The position numbers were made by a program, and so were the translations under genes. This document shows positions 1 through 7,291 of a DNA stretch of 64,000 nucleotides, in pieces (the first letter of the stretch is position 1; every line of letters starts with the position of its first letter). A model generated the notes under the pieces. The model did no database searches. It was not told the origin of the DNA and was given only the letters and a program-made list of their open reading frames with translations. Location: assembly GCF_028198165.1 (NCBI RefSeq), contig NZ_CP116339.1:2363001-2427000 (forward strand), given 5' to 3'. The stretch is from Pseudoxanthomonas sp. JBR18. Lineage in GTDB: Bacteria > Pseudomonadota > Gammaproteobacteria > Xanthomonadales > Xanthomonadaceae.

Positions 1-1056
1 GCGGCAGTCGTAAAAGTCGAATGGTGGGACGAGTCGCGCCTGCGCGTGCCCGCCGCGCTGATGAGTCTGGCGATCCTGGCGCTGATGGCCTTGGTCTTGC
101 TGGACACGCCGATGGCCAGGCTGGCGTCCAGTCCTGAGGCCGTGCCGGCCCGCATGCGTCTGGAGTTCGTCGCTCGGCCCGCGTCTTCGGTCCCCGCGGT
201 TCGCGCACCGGAGCGCCCGCAGTCGAAGACGCCTGTGTCTTCCCCGTCTTCTCGCGTGGCCGCTGCGGCCGAGCGTCCGGCGGCGCCGGCCAGGCCCCCC
301 CTTCCTGCGCAACGCGCGCCAGCGACCGAGCCGCCAGCGGTGCGAACGCCCGCGCCGGCGCGCGCTGCGGCGCGGGACGATGCGCTGGCCCGTTCGCTCT
401 ATACCCGCGATGGGCAGGCACGCCTCCCCCCCGGCGTGGCCGAGGCACCCGCGGGTGAGCCGGAGGGCAGTCCCCCGGGAATGGCCAACGCGCGCGATGC
501 CGCCAAGGCCAAGCGGGTCCTGGAGCGCCCCAATCCGATCGACTACAAGGAAACACACTTCGAGAAGGACTGGGTCTCCAATGGCACGCTGGGTGACGTG
601 GCCACCCAGAAGATCAATCGCGCGATCTCGGACATGTTCAAGAGCGATCGCAGCCAGGCGACGGCGCGGCCGCCGCCGGACACCCGCTTCAACCCCGCGC
701 TGGCCCAGAACCGGGCGGACCTGGGCAGCGAAGCCACCGGTGACGCCTACAAGGCCGCACCGATCGCCTTCGAGAAAGCCCCGCAGCCACCGGGTGCGGC
801 GGGCAAGGCCATCGGTGCGCAGCTGGCGACGCTGGAGCAGCGCGCGTCCGGCTGCAAGGACCCACGCCGCGACAAGTGGCTGGGCGATGTCCGCAGCAAC
901 CTGCAGACCCTGGACCGCAACGAAACCGCGCTGACCCACGGCGCCGACGGGATGCGGGCCAAGTACCTGCTGCCACAGGCCATCGATGCCGCCTACGACC
1001 TGTCGCGTCGTGCCGTGTGGTACGCCAACAAGCAGCTCGACGCCTGCGTCCGATAG
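1..1056 (+). CDS. Pro/Ala-rich single-pass envelope protein, 5' end outside the window
   Basis: The frame is open back to the first base of the window, so the true start probably lies upstream; the first usable start inside is a GTG at 46. The visible protein has a short charged stretch (VEWWDESRLR) and then a hydrophobic segment (LMSLAILALMALVLL). A roughly 70-residue linker rich in proline, alanine and arginine follows, and then a polar domain with two cysteines near the end (GCKDP, DACVR). A cytoplasmic stub, one membrane anchor and a Pro/Ala spacer resemble TonB/TolA-type proteins that span the periplasm, but I see no TonB C-terminal motif. Function unknown. Confidence refers to it being a real gene. 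Confidence 0.75.
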   Translation, partial: AAVVKVEWWDESRLRVPAALMSLAILALMALVLLDTPMARLASSPEAVPARMRLEFVARPASSVPAVRAPERPQSKTPVSSPSSRVAAAAERPAAPARPPLPAQRAPATEPPAVRTPAPARAAARDDALARSLYTRDGQARLPPGVAEAPAGEPEGSPPGMANARDAAKAKRVLERPNPIDYKETHFEKDWVSNGTLGDVATQKINRAISDMFKSDRSQATARPPPDTRFNPALAQNRADLGSEATGDAYKAAPIAFEKAPQPPGAAGKAIGAQLATLEQRASGCKDPRRDKWLGDVRSNLQTLDRNETALTHGADGMRAKYLLPQAIDAAYDLSRRAVWYANKQLDACVR

Positions 1057-1133
1057 GACGTGGCGCTTGGGCTGCACGCGGTGCGCACGGCGGGCCGGCT
1101 AGGTTGACCAGCCCCCTCCCGCCTGGCGTTGCC

Positions 1134-2018
1134 ATGACCTCCCGCTCCCGTGACGCCGACGATCCACCGGAACGCCGTCTCATCATCGATCCCACCGCCC
1201 ACGATGACGGCGGCGCCGAACTGACGGGCGAGGAAGAGGACGATGTCGAGGAAGCGAAGCCGCCGCGCGTGGCTTTGCTGCACGAGATCATCCGTCGCCA
1301 GGGCCAGGAGGAACTGGACCGCAACCTGGCCGCGTTGGCCTGGTCCTCGTTGGCGGCCGGCCTGAGCATGGGCTTCTCGATGCTCGCCCGCGGCGTGCTG
1401 CACGCCCAGCTGCAGGGGCTGCCGGGGGCGTTTCTCATCGAGTGCCTCGGCTATACCTTCGGCTTCCTGGCGGTGATCCTGGCGCGCCAGCAGCTGTTCA
1501 CCGAAAACACCCTGACCGCCGTGCTGCCACTGATGTCCAAACCCAGCCTGCACCAGCTGGGACGGCTGATGCGTCTGTGGTCGGTGGTGTTCGCCGGCAA
1601 TATCGTCGGCGTGGCGGTCTTTGCCTGGGGGCTGCTGCATCTGCAGCAGTTCGACGCGCCCACCCATGCGGCCTTCCGCGCGATGGGCGAGGAAGTCCTG
1701 CACAACACGCCGTGGCAGATGCTGACCAAGGGCATGCTCGCCGGCTGGGTGATCGCGATGATGGTGTGGATGCTGGCGGGGATCGAGCAGTCGCGCGTGT
1801 CGGTGATCCTGATCAGCACCTACGTGATCGCCATCGGCGGTTTCACCCACATCATCGTCGGCTCTGCCGAAGTGCTCTACCTGGTGTTCGACGGGCATGC
1901 CAGCGTGGGGGACTACGTCCTCCATTTCGCCTTGCCGACCCTGGCCGGCAACATCATCGGCGGCAGTGGCATCTTCGCCTTGATCAGCCACGCCCAGGTC
2001 CGCAGCGACGGCGATTGA
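1134..2018 (+). CDS. Formate/nitrite transporter (FNT) family channel, YfdC-like
   Basis: Inner-membrane protein of 294 residues. An acidic cytoplasmic N-terminus (about residues 1-60, with EEEDDVEE) is followed by six or so hydrophobic segments. FNT-like features are the first helix pair (LAALAWSSLAAGLSMGFS), a FTENTL motif in the second third, and GGFTHIIVGSAE and LAGNIIGG toward the end. FNT proteins are pentameric channels for small monovalent anions such as formate, nitrite or hydrosulfide; the YfdC-like branch with a long acidic N-terminus has no firmly known substrate. The start was chosen as the ATG just before the acidic region; the open frame extends further upstream but reads through the previous gene. 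It converges with the flavoprotein gene downstream. Confidence 0.85.
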   Translation: MTSRSRDADDPPERRLIIDPTAHDDGGAELTGEEEDDVEEAKPPRVALLHEIIRRQGQEELDRNLAALAWSSLAAGLSMGFSMLARGVLHAQLQGLPGAFLIECLGYTFGFLAVILARQQLFTENTLTAVLPLMSKPSLHQLGRLMRLWSVVFAGNIVGVAVFAWGLLHLQQFDAPTHAAFRAMGEEVLHNTPWQMLTKGMLAGWVIAMMVWMLAGIEQSRVSVILISTYVIAIGGFTHIIVGSAEVLYLVFDGHASVGDYVLHFALPTLAGNIIGGSGIFALISHAQVRSDGD

Positions 2019-2041
2019 GCCGTCGCCATGGGCGGTTTCAC

Positions 2042-3241
2042 TCAGCTGGCCGGGAACAGCCTGGCCAACTGTGCGACGGCCGCATCGGTCGTCGCGCGGC
2101 TGACCGTGGTGTCGGCGTTGTTGAAGTCGCCGGGCATCTGCGCCTGGACCAGGATGCCGTCGCGGCGGGGCACCACGTTGAGGTTGTGCCCGCGCCAGTA
2201 CAGGCCGTAGTCGACCTCCGGCTGCGGGATCAGCCGTGCGGTCTGTCCACGCACCGGGATGATGCTGGCATCGCCCAGCAGGTCCCGCGCGCCATAGCCG
2301 GTGCAGTTGAACAAGGTCTTCTCGCGCAGGTCGGCGAACTGGCGCGGGCTTTCGAATACGCGCGCGTGCAGTTCGCCCCCATCCTGCAGGAAGTCGTCCA
2401 TCAGCATCCGTCCGTACGCGGCCAGGTTGAACACCATGTTGGTGTAGCGACGCGCATACGGGACCGGGAAGGGATGCTGCGCTGCCGACAGGGGCTGCGA
2501 GTGCGGGCGCAGGTCGTCGATCAGGTCGGACTCCAGCGACGGGTAGTCCGGCTCGTCGTCCTCGCCACCGCCGCCGGCCGGCTGGTTGAACGGCACGTCG
2601 GACAGTGCATAGCTGTCGCGCCATTCCACCGGGTCGCCGGGCAGTCCGAGCATGCGCTGGTACTGGGCGAAGGAGCCGCGCGCCATCTGGTTCCAGAGCG
2701 CACGGAACTGCGGCGTCGCGTGTTCGGTCGTGCAGATGCGTGAGTCCGGCGACCACACGCCGGTGGCCAGGTAAGATCGGGTGAGCGGCAGCCGCTCCTT
2801 GGCGTAGATCCTCACCTTCATCCCCGCGCGCTGGGCCACCCGCGCGGTGGTCAGGCCGATGGCGCCACAGCCGATCACCGCGACCTCGGTTTCCCCAGTG
2901 GCCTGCGCCAGGGCCACGGCCCGCTCGGCCGAGCCCCACGACAGCGACCAGCCGCTACCGCCATGGCCGTAGTGATGGATCACCGTGCGTCGGCCCATGC
3001 GTTCGGCCTCGATGCGCGGGCCCTGGGCGCGGAACGGCCGCGTGCACACGGTGACCGAGATGACCCGGTCGGCACTGGCGCGGATCGGCGCCAGCGGTTT
3101 GGGCTCGGCGAAGGGCTGCTGTCCCAAGGCCGGTGCCTGGACGGGCGCTGGCATGCTGCGGGGCGTCTGGGCCAGCAGGCCGCCGGAGGAGGCGACCGCG
3201 GCCAGGGCGCCGGCCTGGCGCAGGAAATGACGTCGTTGCAT
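2042..3241 (-). CDS. Tat-exported D-amino-acid-oxidase-like FAD oxidoreductase with permuted domain order
   Basis: 399 residues. The N-terminus reads as a twin-arginine signal (RRHFLRQ, then an Ala/Gly-rich stretch), so a periplasmic location is likely. The Rossmann FAD motif (VIGCGAIG, about residues 123-130) is followed by DAO-family blocks: LATGVWSP, NCTGYGARDLLG and PVRGQTARL. The block that closes normal D-amino acid oxidases (R-P-x-R, then IHHYGHGGSGW and WGSA) lies before the FAD motif instead, at about residues 68-105. The protein stops after NADTTVSR...LARLFPAS, just where that block would normally follow. The family oxidises D-amino acids or related amines with oxygen; the substrate here is unknown. 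A small open frame ends 23 bases upstream and may be co-transcribed. Confidence 0.85.
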   Translation of the reverse strand: MQRRHFLRQAGALAAVASSGGLLAQTPRSMPAPVQAPALGQQPFAEPKPLAPIRASADRVISVTVCTRPFRAQGPRIEAERMGRRTVIHHYGHGGSGWSLSWGSAERAVALAQATGETEVAVIGCGAIGLTTARVAQRAGMKVRIYAKERLPLTRSYLATGVWSPDSRICTTEHATPQFRALWNQMARGSFAQYQRMLGLPGDPVEWRDSYALSDVPFNQPAGGGGEDDEPDYPSLESDLIDDLRPHSQPLSAAQHPFPVPYARRYTNMVFNLAAYGRMLMDDFLQDGGELHARVFESPRQFADLREKTLFNCTGYGARDLLGDASIIPVRGQTARLIPQPEVDYGLYWRGHNLNVVPRRDGILVQAQMPGDFNNADTTVSRATTDAAVAQLARLFPAS

Positions 3242-3264
3242 GAGGTTCCTTATGGATTGGGAGA

Positions 3265-3561
3265 TCAGTCGGCGACCACGGTGGCCAGATCCTTGGTTGT
3301 GCTCAGCGCGGGATCGGCGTGGGCGAAGATCCGGCGTGGGATCTCTTCCGGTTGCGCGCTGTTGGGCGGGCTCATCCATCGCCGCACGTCGGACGTCAGC
3401 GTCTGGATGAGGGCGGCGTTGCGCTGAATTGCCAGCGCGATCGGCAGACCGCACGTCGGGACGGCCACGCGCTCCACGTCCCCATCGGTGGCCTCCGGCA
3501 GGCGGTGGAGCCCGCGTTGGCGCGTGGCTGCATCGATGAGGGCGGAAGACGCGGGCGTCAT
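3265..3561 (-). CDS. Small hypothetical protein upstream of the flavoprotein gene
   Basis: 98 residues, no family recognised. It has no signal peptide or membrane segment. It contains two cysteine-free halves around PTCGLPIALAIQRNAALIQTLTSDVRRWM, which could form a helix. It ends 23 bases before the start of the D-amino-acid-oxidase-like gene on the same strand, so the two could share a transcript. No convincing ribosome binding site precedes the ATG. It could be a real small gene or the remnant of one; I keep it because no better frame occupies the stretch. Confidence 0.45.
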   Translation of the reverse strand: MTPASSALIDAATRQRGLHRLPEATDGDVERVAVPTCGLPIALAIQRNAALIQTLTSDVRRWMSPPNSAQPEEIPRRIFAHADPALSTTKDLATVVAD

Positions 3562-3643
3562 GAGGGCTCAGGCGATGGGACGATCCCCAAGCTTACGTGC
3601 CCATTCGGAGCGGGTGTGGCGTTGCCTTCAGGGGACGGCCGCA

Positions 3644-4411
3644 TCAACGACGCGGCGGGGGACGCGGCGGGCGGCGCGGCCCGTACCAGAAGGCCAAGCG
3701 CTCGCGCGAGTGCAGCAGGCTCCTTCCATGCCGCGCGAGGGCGGCGAAGAGCTTCAGATGTTCCCAGGCACTGAAGCTGTGCAGCTTGCGGGCCGAGGTC
3801 CACACAGGGGCGCGGAGCAGGACAAAGCGGCCCTGTCGCGCCAGTGCGCGGCTCATGGCCACGTCCTCGCCCGCATAGAAGCGCAGGTCGAACCCGCCCG
3901 TCGCGTCGAAGGCACGTCGCGAGCAGAACAGGAAGCAGCCCGGCGCGATCCTGCCCAGCCGCAGCAAGGTGCCGAAGAAGGCTTCGCCGAGGCGTGCATG
4001 CCAGGCCACGGGACGCTGCAGGCGCACCCGGGCGCCGCCGCCGCTGGCGCCGGCCTCCAGCGCCCGCAGCGCCGCCTGCAGGACGGCGGCATCGACATGC
4101 GTATCGGCATCGATGAAGCACAGCCTGGGCGCCCTGGCGATCGTGGCCCCGGCATTGCGGGCCGCCGCGATGTGGCGCGCGTCGACCGAGACCACCTGGG
4201 CACCCGCCGCGGTCGCCACCGCGGCGGTGGTGTCGGTGGAGGCATCATCGACCACGATGACCTCGGCCTGGATCGCGGCCGTCCGCAAGGCGGTGAACAG
4301 GTGCGCCAGGGTCGCAGGCAACTGCTCGGCTTCGTCATGGGCCGGGATGACGATCGACAGCGTCGGGTGTCCGGCCGATGGGGGCGCGGGGACGGGGTCG
4401 TGAGCGTTCAT
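3644..4411 (-). CDS. Family 2 glycosyltransferase
   Basis: 255 residues of GT-A fold. It opens with LSIVIPAHDEAEQLPATL, the nucleotide-sugar binding strand, followed by VIVVDDASTDTT. It carries the metal-binding DxD-type motif in FIDADTHVD and the RNAGATIARA segment that precedes it in this family. A later block (GGFDLRFYAGEDVAMSRALARQG) matches the acceptor-side GEDVDF-type motif of GT2 enzymes. It would move a sugar from a nucleotide donor to a lipid or protein acceptor on the cytoplasmic side of the membrane. The C-terminus is rich in Arg and Pro (GPRRPPRPPPRR). The start was set at the ATG eight codons inside the longest frame, because MNAHD is close to the first beta strand. No partner genes for a defined glycan are nearby. 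Confidence 0.85.
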   Translation of the reverse strand: MNAHDPVPAPPSAGHPTLSIVIPAHDEAEQLPATLAHLFTALRTAAIQAEVIVVDDASTDTTAAVATAAGAQVVSVDARHIAAARNAGATIARAPRLCFIDADTHVDAAVLQAALRALEAGASGGGARVRLQRPVAWHARLGEAFFGTLLRLGRIAPGCFLFCSRRAFDATGGFDLRFYAGEDVAMSRALARQGRFVLLRAPVWTSARKLHSFSAWEHLKLFAALARHGRSLLHSRERLAFWYGPRRPPRPPPRR

Positions 4412-4490
4412 CGACAAGCCGGGCTTGGCCCACACAGCACGACGCCGGGCGAACCCGGCGTCGGCATGGCTGTAGCGGCCGCGGGACGAT

Positions 4491-5072
4491 TCAGTCGACC
4501 GTCCCGAGTTCGGTCAGTTCGCGCGCAATCTCGGCGTGGCGACGCTGCCGGCCCATCTCGCGCATGATGCGAATGTCCTCGTGGCGCAGTGGGCGACGGG
4601 CGGTCACGCGTTGTTTGTACTCGAGGACCTCCGGGTAGCGGCGCGCCATGTCCAGGGCCTCCTGGATCTGTTCGACCGAATCGCTCTCGGAGGTCACCGG
4701 TTCACGACTGGCGAAGGCGGTGACCCAGCGTGCGAAGCCGGCCTTCTGGTCGAAGACCTGGGCGATCAACCACAGCACGAACAACATGGCCACCCAGATC
4801 AGCAGGACCAGCACGATCTTGGGGAAACTGGGGTTGTAGCTGTGCTCCCACAGGTTGTCGGCGATGATCGCCAACGCGGTCAGTGAGGCCCCCAGCCACA
4901 CGATCACCGAGCCGGCCAGCCATTGGGACTTGGCGGTGTCCAGCATGTGGACCTCGTGCTCGATGCCGCGATCGCTCTTGGTCAGCCAGTAGGCCGCCTG
5001 TTCCTGGAGCGGCTTGCGATGCAACTCGTTGTCCGAGAGCAACAGGTTCAAACCCTTGAAAAGATTGCTCAT
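4491..5072 (-). CDS. Conserved hypothetical inner-membrane protein with two transmembrane helices
   Basis: 193 residues. Residues 1-50 are polar (SNLFKGLNLLLSDNELHRKPLQEQAAYWL). Two hydrophobic helices follow, near residues 52-70 (WLAGSVIVWLGASLTALAII) and 84-106 (KIVLVLLIWVAMLFVLWLIAQVF). The last 80 residues are charged and probably helical (ALDMARRYPEVLEYKQRVTARRPLRHEDIRIMREM). The tail probably faces the cytoplasm. No catalytic motif is visible and I do not recognise the family. It stands alone on the minus strand, facing away from the small paralog gene across a 210-base promoter region. Confidence 0.75.
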   Translation of the reverse strand: MSNLFKGLNLLLSDNELHRKPLQEQAAYWLTKSDRGIEHEVHMLDTAKSQWLAGSVIVWLGASLTALAIIADNLWEHSYNPSFPKIVLVLLIWVAMLFVLWLIAQVFDQKAGFARWVTAFASREPVTSESDSVEQIQEALDMARRYPEVLEYKQRVTARRPLRHEDIRIMREMGRQRRHAEIARELTELGTVD

Positions 5073-5156
5073 CTACGAATCCTCTTGTGGAACGGTGGCC
5101 AGATGGAAGTGCCGCCGTGCAAGGCCAGCATAGGCCGGGGGCGTGCGAAGTTTCCG

Positions 5157-5252
5157 TGAGACGAAGGTCGAAGATGAATGCCTATTTGGCGGGCGGATGC
5201 TGCTTTGCAGCATTCTTCACGTCGGCCTAAGCTGCCTGAGACGAAAGTCGAA
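5157..5252. repeat. Pair of 16-bp direct repeats flanking a hairpin in a divergent promoter
   Basis: TGAGACGAARGTCGAA occurs at 5157-5172 (with G) and at 5237-5252 (with A), exactly 80 bases apart. Between them lies a perfect 7-bp inverted repeat, ATGCTGC-TTT-GCAGCAT, at 5197-5213. The stretch separates the divergent membrane-protein and small-paralog genes, so the repeats may be regulator sites. This is inference only. Confidence 0.5.
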
Positions 5253-5282
5253 TCCGCCTCCACCCCCACGGAAGCTCCCCCC

Positions 5283-5621
5283 ATGAATCGACAGACCGAT
5301 CGGCGTGAAGACGCCGCCTGCATCATCGTCAATATCGGACGCGAGCGTGCGTTCTGGAAAGGTCATTACATGGCGCTGCCCGGCTGCGGCCCCGGCATCG
5401 AGTTCGAAGCCTTCTGGCCGCTGCTCGTGCGTGCCTATGACATCTATCTCCACCATCCGCATGCCGGGCGGGAAGTCGGCGCGGTGCTCTACGCCAACTC
5501 GCCCGAGGTGATCGAACAGCAGCTAGAGATGTCTATGGCCGGGCGCATCTTCGGCCGGGTCATGGACCGGATTCAGCAGGCCACGACCCGTCTGCAATAC
5601 GCCGGCGCGATGCATGCCTGA
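5283..5621 (+). CDS. Small cytoplasmic protein, paralog 1 of a three-copy family
   Basis: 112 residues without signal peptide or membrane segment. The shared core is a hydrophobic strand followed by an aromatic-rich helix: VNIGRERAFWKGHY, then FEAFWPLLVRAYDIYLHHPH, and a looser ALYANS block. The same layout is seen in the gene at 5793-6086 and in the minus-strand gene at 13854-14162. The conserved invariant-looking residues are W/Y, H-Y, W-P, A-Y-D-x-Y-L and H-P-H. I know no function for this family. The start is the ATG that places the core about 20 residues in; the upstream region carries the repeat pair at 5157-5252. This copy lacks the final EVWQRI motif of the other two, having GRVMDRIQQA instead. 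Confidence 0.7.
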   Translation: MNRQTDRREDAACIIVNIGRERAFWKGHYMALPGCGPGIEFEAFWPLLVRAYDIYLHHPHAGREVGAVLYANSPEVIEQQLEMSMAGRIFGRVMDRIQQATTRLQYAGAMHA

Positions 5622-5792
5622 GCGTCGGCAGGCCCGCGTCGGCAACGAATCGTTAGTGGATCATGAAAGTGTGACGTCGGTCAGATAAGGCTGGCGGTTT
5701 AACGAAAAAAATACGCCCGCGTTGACGTGGACCGTACAACTGCGCTGCAAGCCTGTTCGGGTTGATCACCCCCGCAATGGACCACGCAACGC

Positions 5793-6086
5793 ATGAACTA
5801 TTTGTCAGAAGACAACGACCGCGCCGTCCTGATCGATATCGATCGGGAGCGCGAGTACTGGCGCCGGCACTATGAGCGCATGCCGCGCGCCGGACAGCAC
5901 CGCTCTTTTGAACTGTATTGGCCGGCGCTGTCCAGCGCCTATGACGTCTACCTCAACCATCCCCATACCGACCAGGACACTGGCTCGGCCCTGTATGCCA
6001 ACTCGCAGGCGGTGCGCTCGCGCGGCCTGACGCTCGAAGAGGCCCGCGCGATCTACGCCGAGGTCTGGCAGCGCATCAAGGGCTGA
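5793..6086 (+). CDS. Small cytoplasmic protein, paralog 2 of a three-copy family
   Basis: 97 residues. It matches its neighbour at 5283-5621 along the whole length: LIDIDREREYWRRHYERMP, FELYWPALSSAYDVYLNHPH, ALYANSQAV, then a helix ending AEVWQRIKG. The last helix is shared with the third copy (GEVWQRITSD). The tandem position suggests local duplication. A 171-base gap with an A-run (5704-5711) and its own start separates it from the first copy, so it probably has a separate promoter. A strong hairpin terminator follows 25 bases after the stop. Function unknown. Confidence 0.75.
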   Translation: MNYLSEDNDRAVLIDIDREREYWRRHYERMPRAGQHRSFELYWPALSSAYDVYLNHPHTDQDTGSALYANSQAVRSRGLTLEEARAIYAEVWQRIKG

Positions 6087-6110
6087 GCGCCGCCCACTGG
6101 CACGGCTTTC

Positions 6111-6142
6111 CAGGGCGCCCGCATGGGCGCCCTGCTTCGTTT
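6111..6142 (+). terminator. Rho-independent-like terminator after paralog 2
   Basis: A perfect 10-bp stem, CAGGGCGCCC (6111-6120) and GGGCGCCCTG (6125-6134), encloses a GCAT tetraloop. It is followed by CTTCGTTT, a short imperfect T-run. It lies between the paralog 2 stop and the DUF2236 gene. Confidence 0.65.
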
Positions 6143-6193
6143 GGACCAGGGGATGACATGCGTCGCCGCGGACCACGCCGCTACGATGCTCCC

Positions 6194-7123
6194 ATGACCG
6201 TGATGCAAACCTTGGTCCGCCCCGTCACCGCGCCCTTGCGCAGGTGGGTGCTGGGGGCGTTTCCGCGCGGGCAGTCCGGCCTGGACTACGACCATCCGGC
6301 CGGTGATCCCGGCTGGTTTGGCCCGGACAGCGTGACCTGGCGCATCCACGCTGACTTTCCCGGCATGCTCTCAGGCGGCCTGTCCGCGTTGATGCTGCAG
6401 GCGCTGCATCCGCGTGCGCTGGCCGGCGTCTACGACCATTCGAATTTCCGCGAGGATCTGGTCGGCCGGCTGCGGCGGACCACGGCCTTCGTGGCTGGAA
6501 CCACGTATGCGGCAAGCGCACAGGTCGATCCCTTGGTGGAGCGGGTCCGCGCCATCCATCGTCGGGTGCGCGGACGGACACCGGACGGGATGGTGTATGC
6601 CGCCGATGATCCGGAACTGCTGACCTGGGTCCATGTCACCGAGGCCCATGGGTTCCTGCGGGGCTATCGCACCTACTGCCAAGCCGTTCCGGATCCGATG
6701 GCCGACCGCTACTACGACGAGGTTCGGCGTGTCGCCGAGGCGCTGGGCGCACGTGAGGTGCCTGCTTCGCAGGCCCAGGTCGAGGCCTATTTCGATCGCG
6801 TGCGGCCGCAGCTGCGCTTCGACGCGCGCTCGCGCGAGGTGATGGACGTATTGGCACAGATCCGTCTCCCGGTGCCGGTGGCCGGCCTGTCTCGCAATCT
6901 GTTCCTAGGGGCCGCCACGGCCTTGCTGCCTGCGTGGGCCACCCCGCTGCTGGGAATCGGGGCAAGGCGCCAGGCGCAGGCGCGCCTGGCCTCGGTCGCC
7001 CTGCGCGGCATGGCGCCCCTGTTCGCCCTGGCCTTGCGTGATGGCGTGTCGGCCCGTGCCTGCGCGCGCATGGGTCTTCCGGCGGCCCACCTGCGGCAGT
7101 GGCCCGCGCCATGCCTCACGTGA
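6194..7123 (+). CDS. DUF2236 / MpaB-family oxygenase-like protein
   Basis: 309 residues. It has the signature of the DUF2236 (oxygenase MpaB, latex-clearing-protein-like) family: SGGLSALMLQALHPRALAGVYDHSNFRED, in which the HP and following His are the usual haem-proximal residues. A second block is WVHVTEAHGFLRGYRTY, and a basic C-terminal helical region follows (RNLFLGAATALLPAWATPLLG). Family members are haem proteins acting as oxygenases or dehydratase-like enzymes; the physiological substrate of most bacterial copies is unknown. No signal peptide is seen. The start was set at the ATG just before the first conserved helix. It stands alone, with a terminator upstream and the c-di-GMP protein gene downstream. 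Confidence 0.85.
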   Translation: MTVMQTLVRPVTAPLRRWVLGAFPRGQSGLDYDHPAGDPGWFGPDSVTWRIHADFPGMLSGGLSALMLQALHPRALAGVYDHSNFREDLVGRLRRTTAFVAGTTYAASAQVDPLVERVRAIHRRVRGRTPDGMVYAADDPELLTWVHVTEAHGFLRGYRTYCQAVPDPMADRYYDEVRRVAEALGAREVPASQAQVEAYFDRVRPQLRFDARSREVMDVLAQIRLPVPVAGLSRNLFLGAATALLPAWATPLLGIGARRQAQARLASVALRGMAPLFALALRDGVSARACARMGLPAAHLRQWPAPCLT

Positions 7124-7291
7124 GGGGCGTGCCATGCAAGCCGGCGTCCGGGTCGCTGCGGGCGCTTGCCACGCTGGGGCCACAAGCGGGTATGCTCGGG
7201 CTCGACCCGCTTGCCTTGGGGATTAGGGCAGGAGAGGTCCGGGCTTCCTAACAAGGGGGGGAAGCGGGAAATCCCGTCCGCGCACGCCAAC

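Noticed and set aside
876..1133. An upstream extension of the FNT gene by 86 codons
   Set aside because: It overlaps the first gene and is Arg-rich; the ATG at 1134 places the acidic tail right before the first helix.
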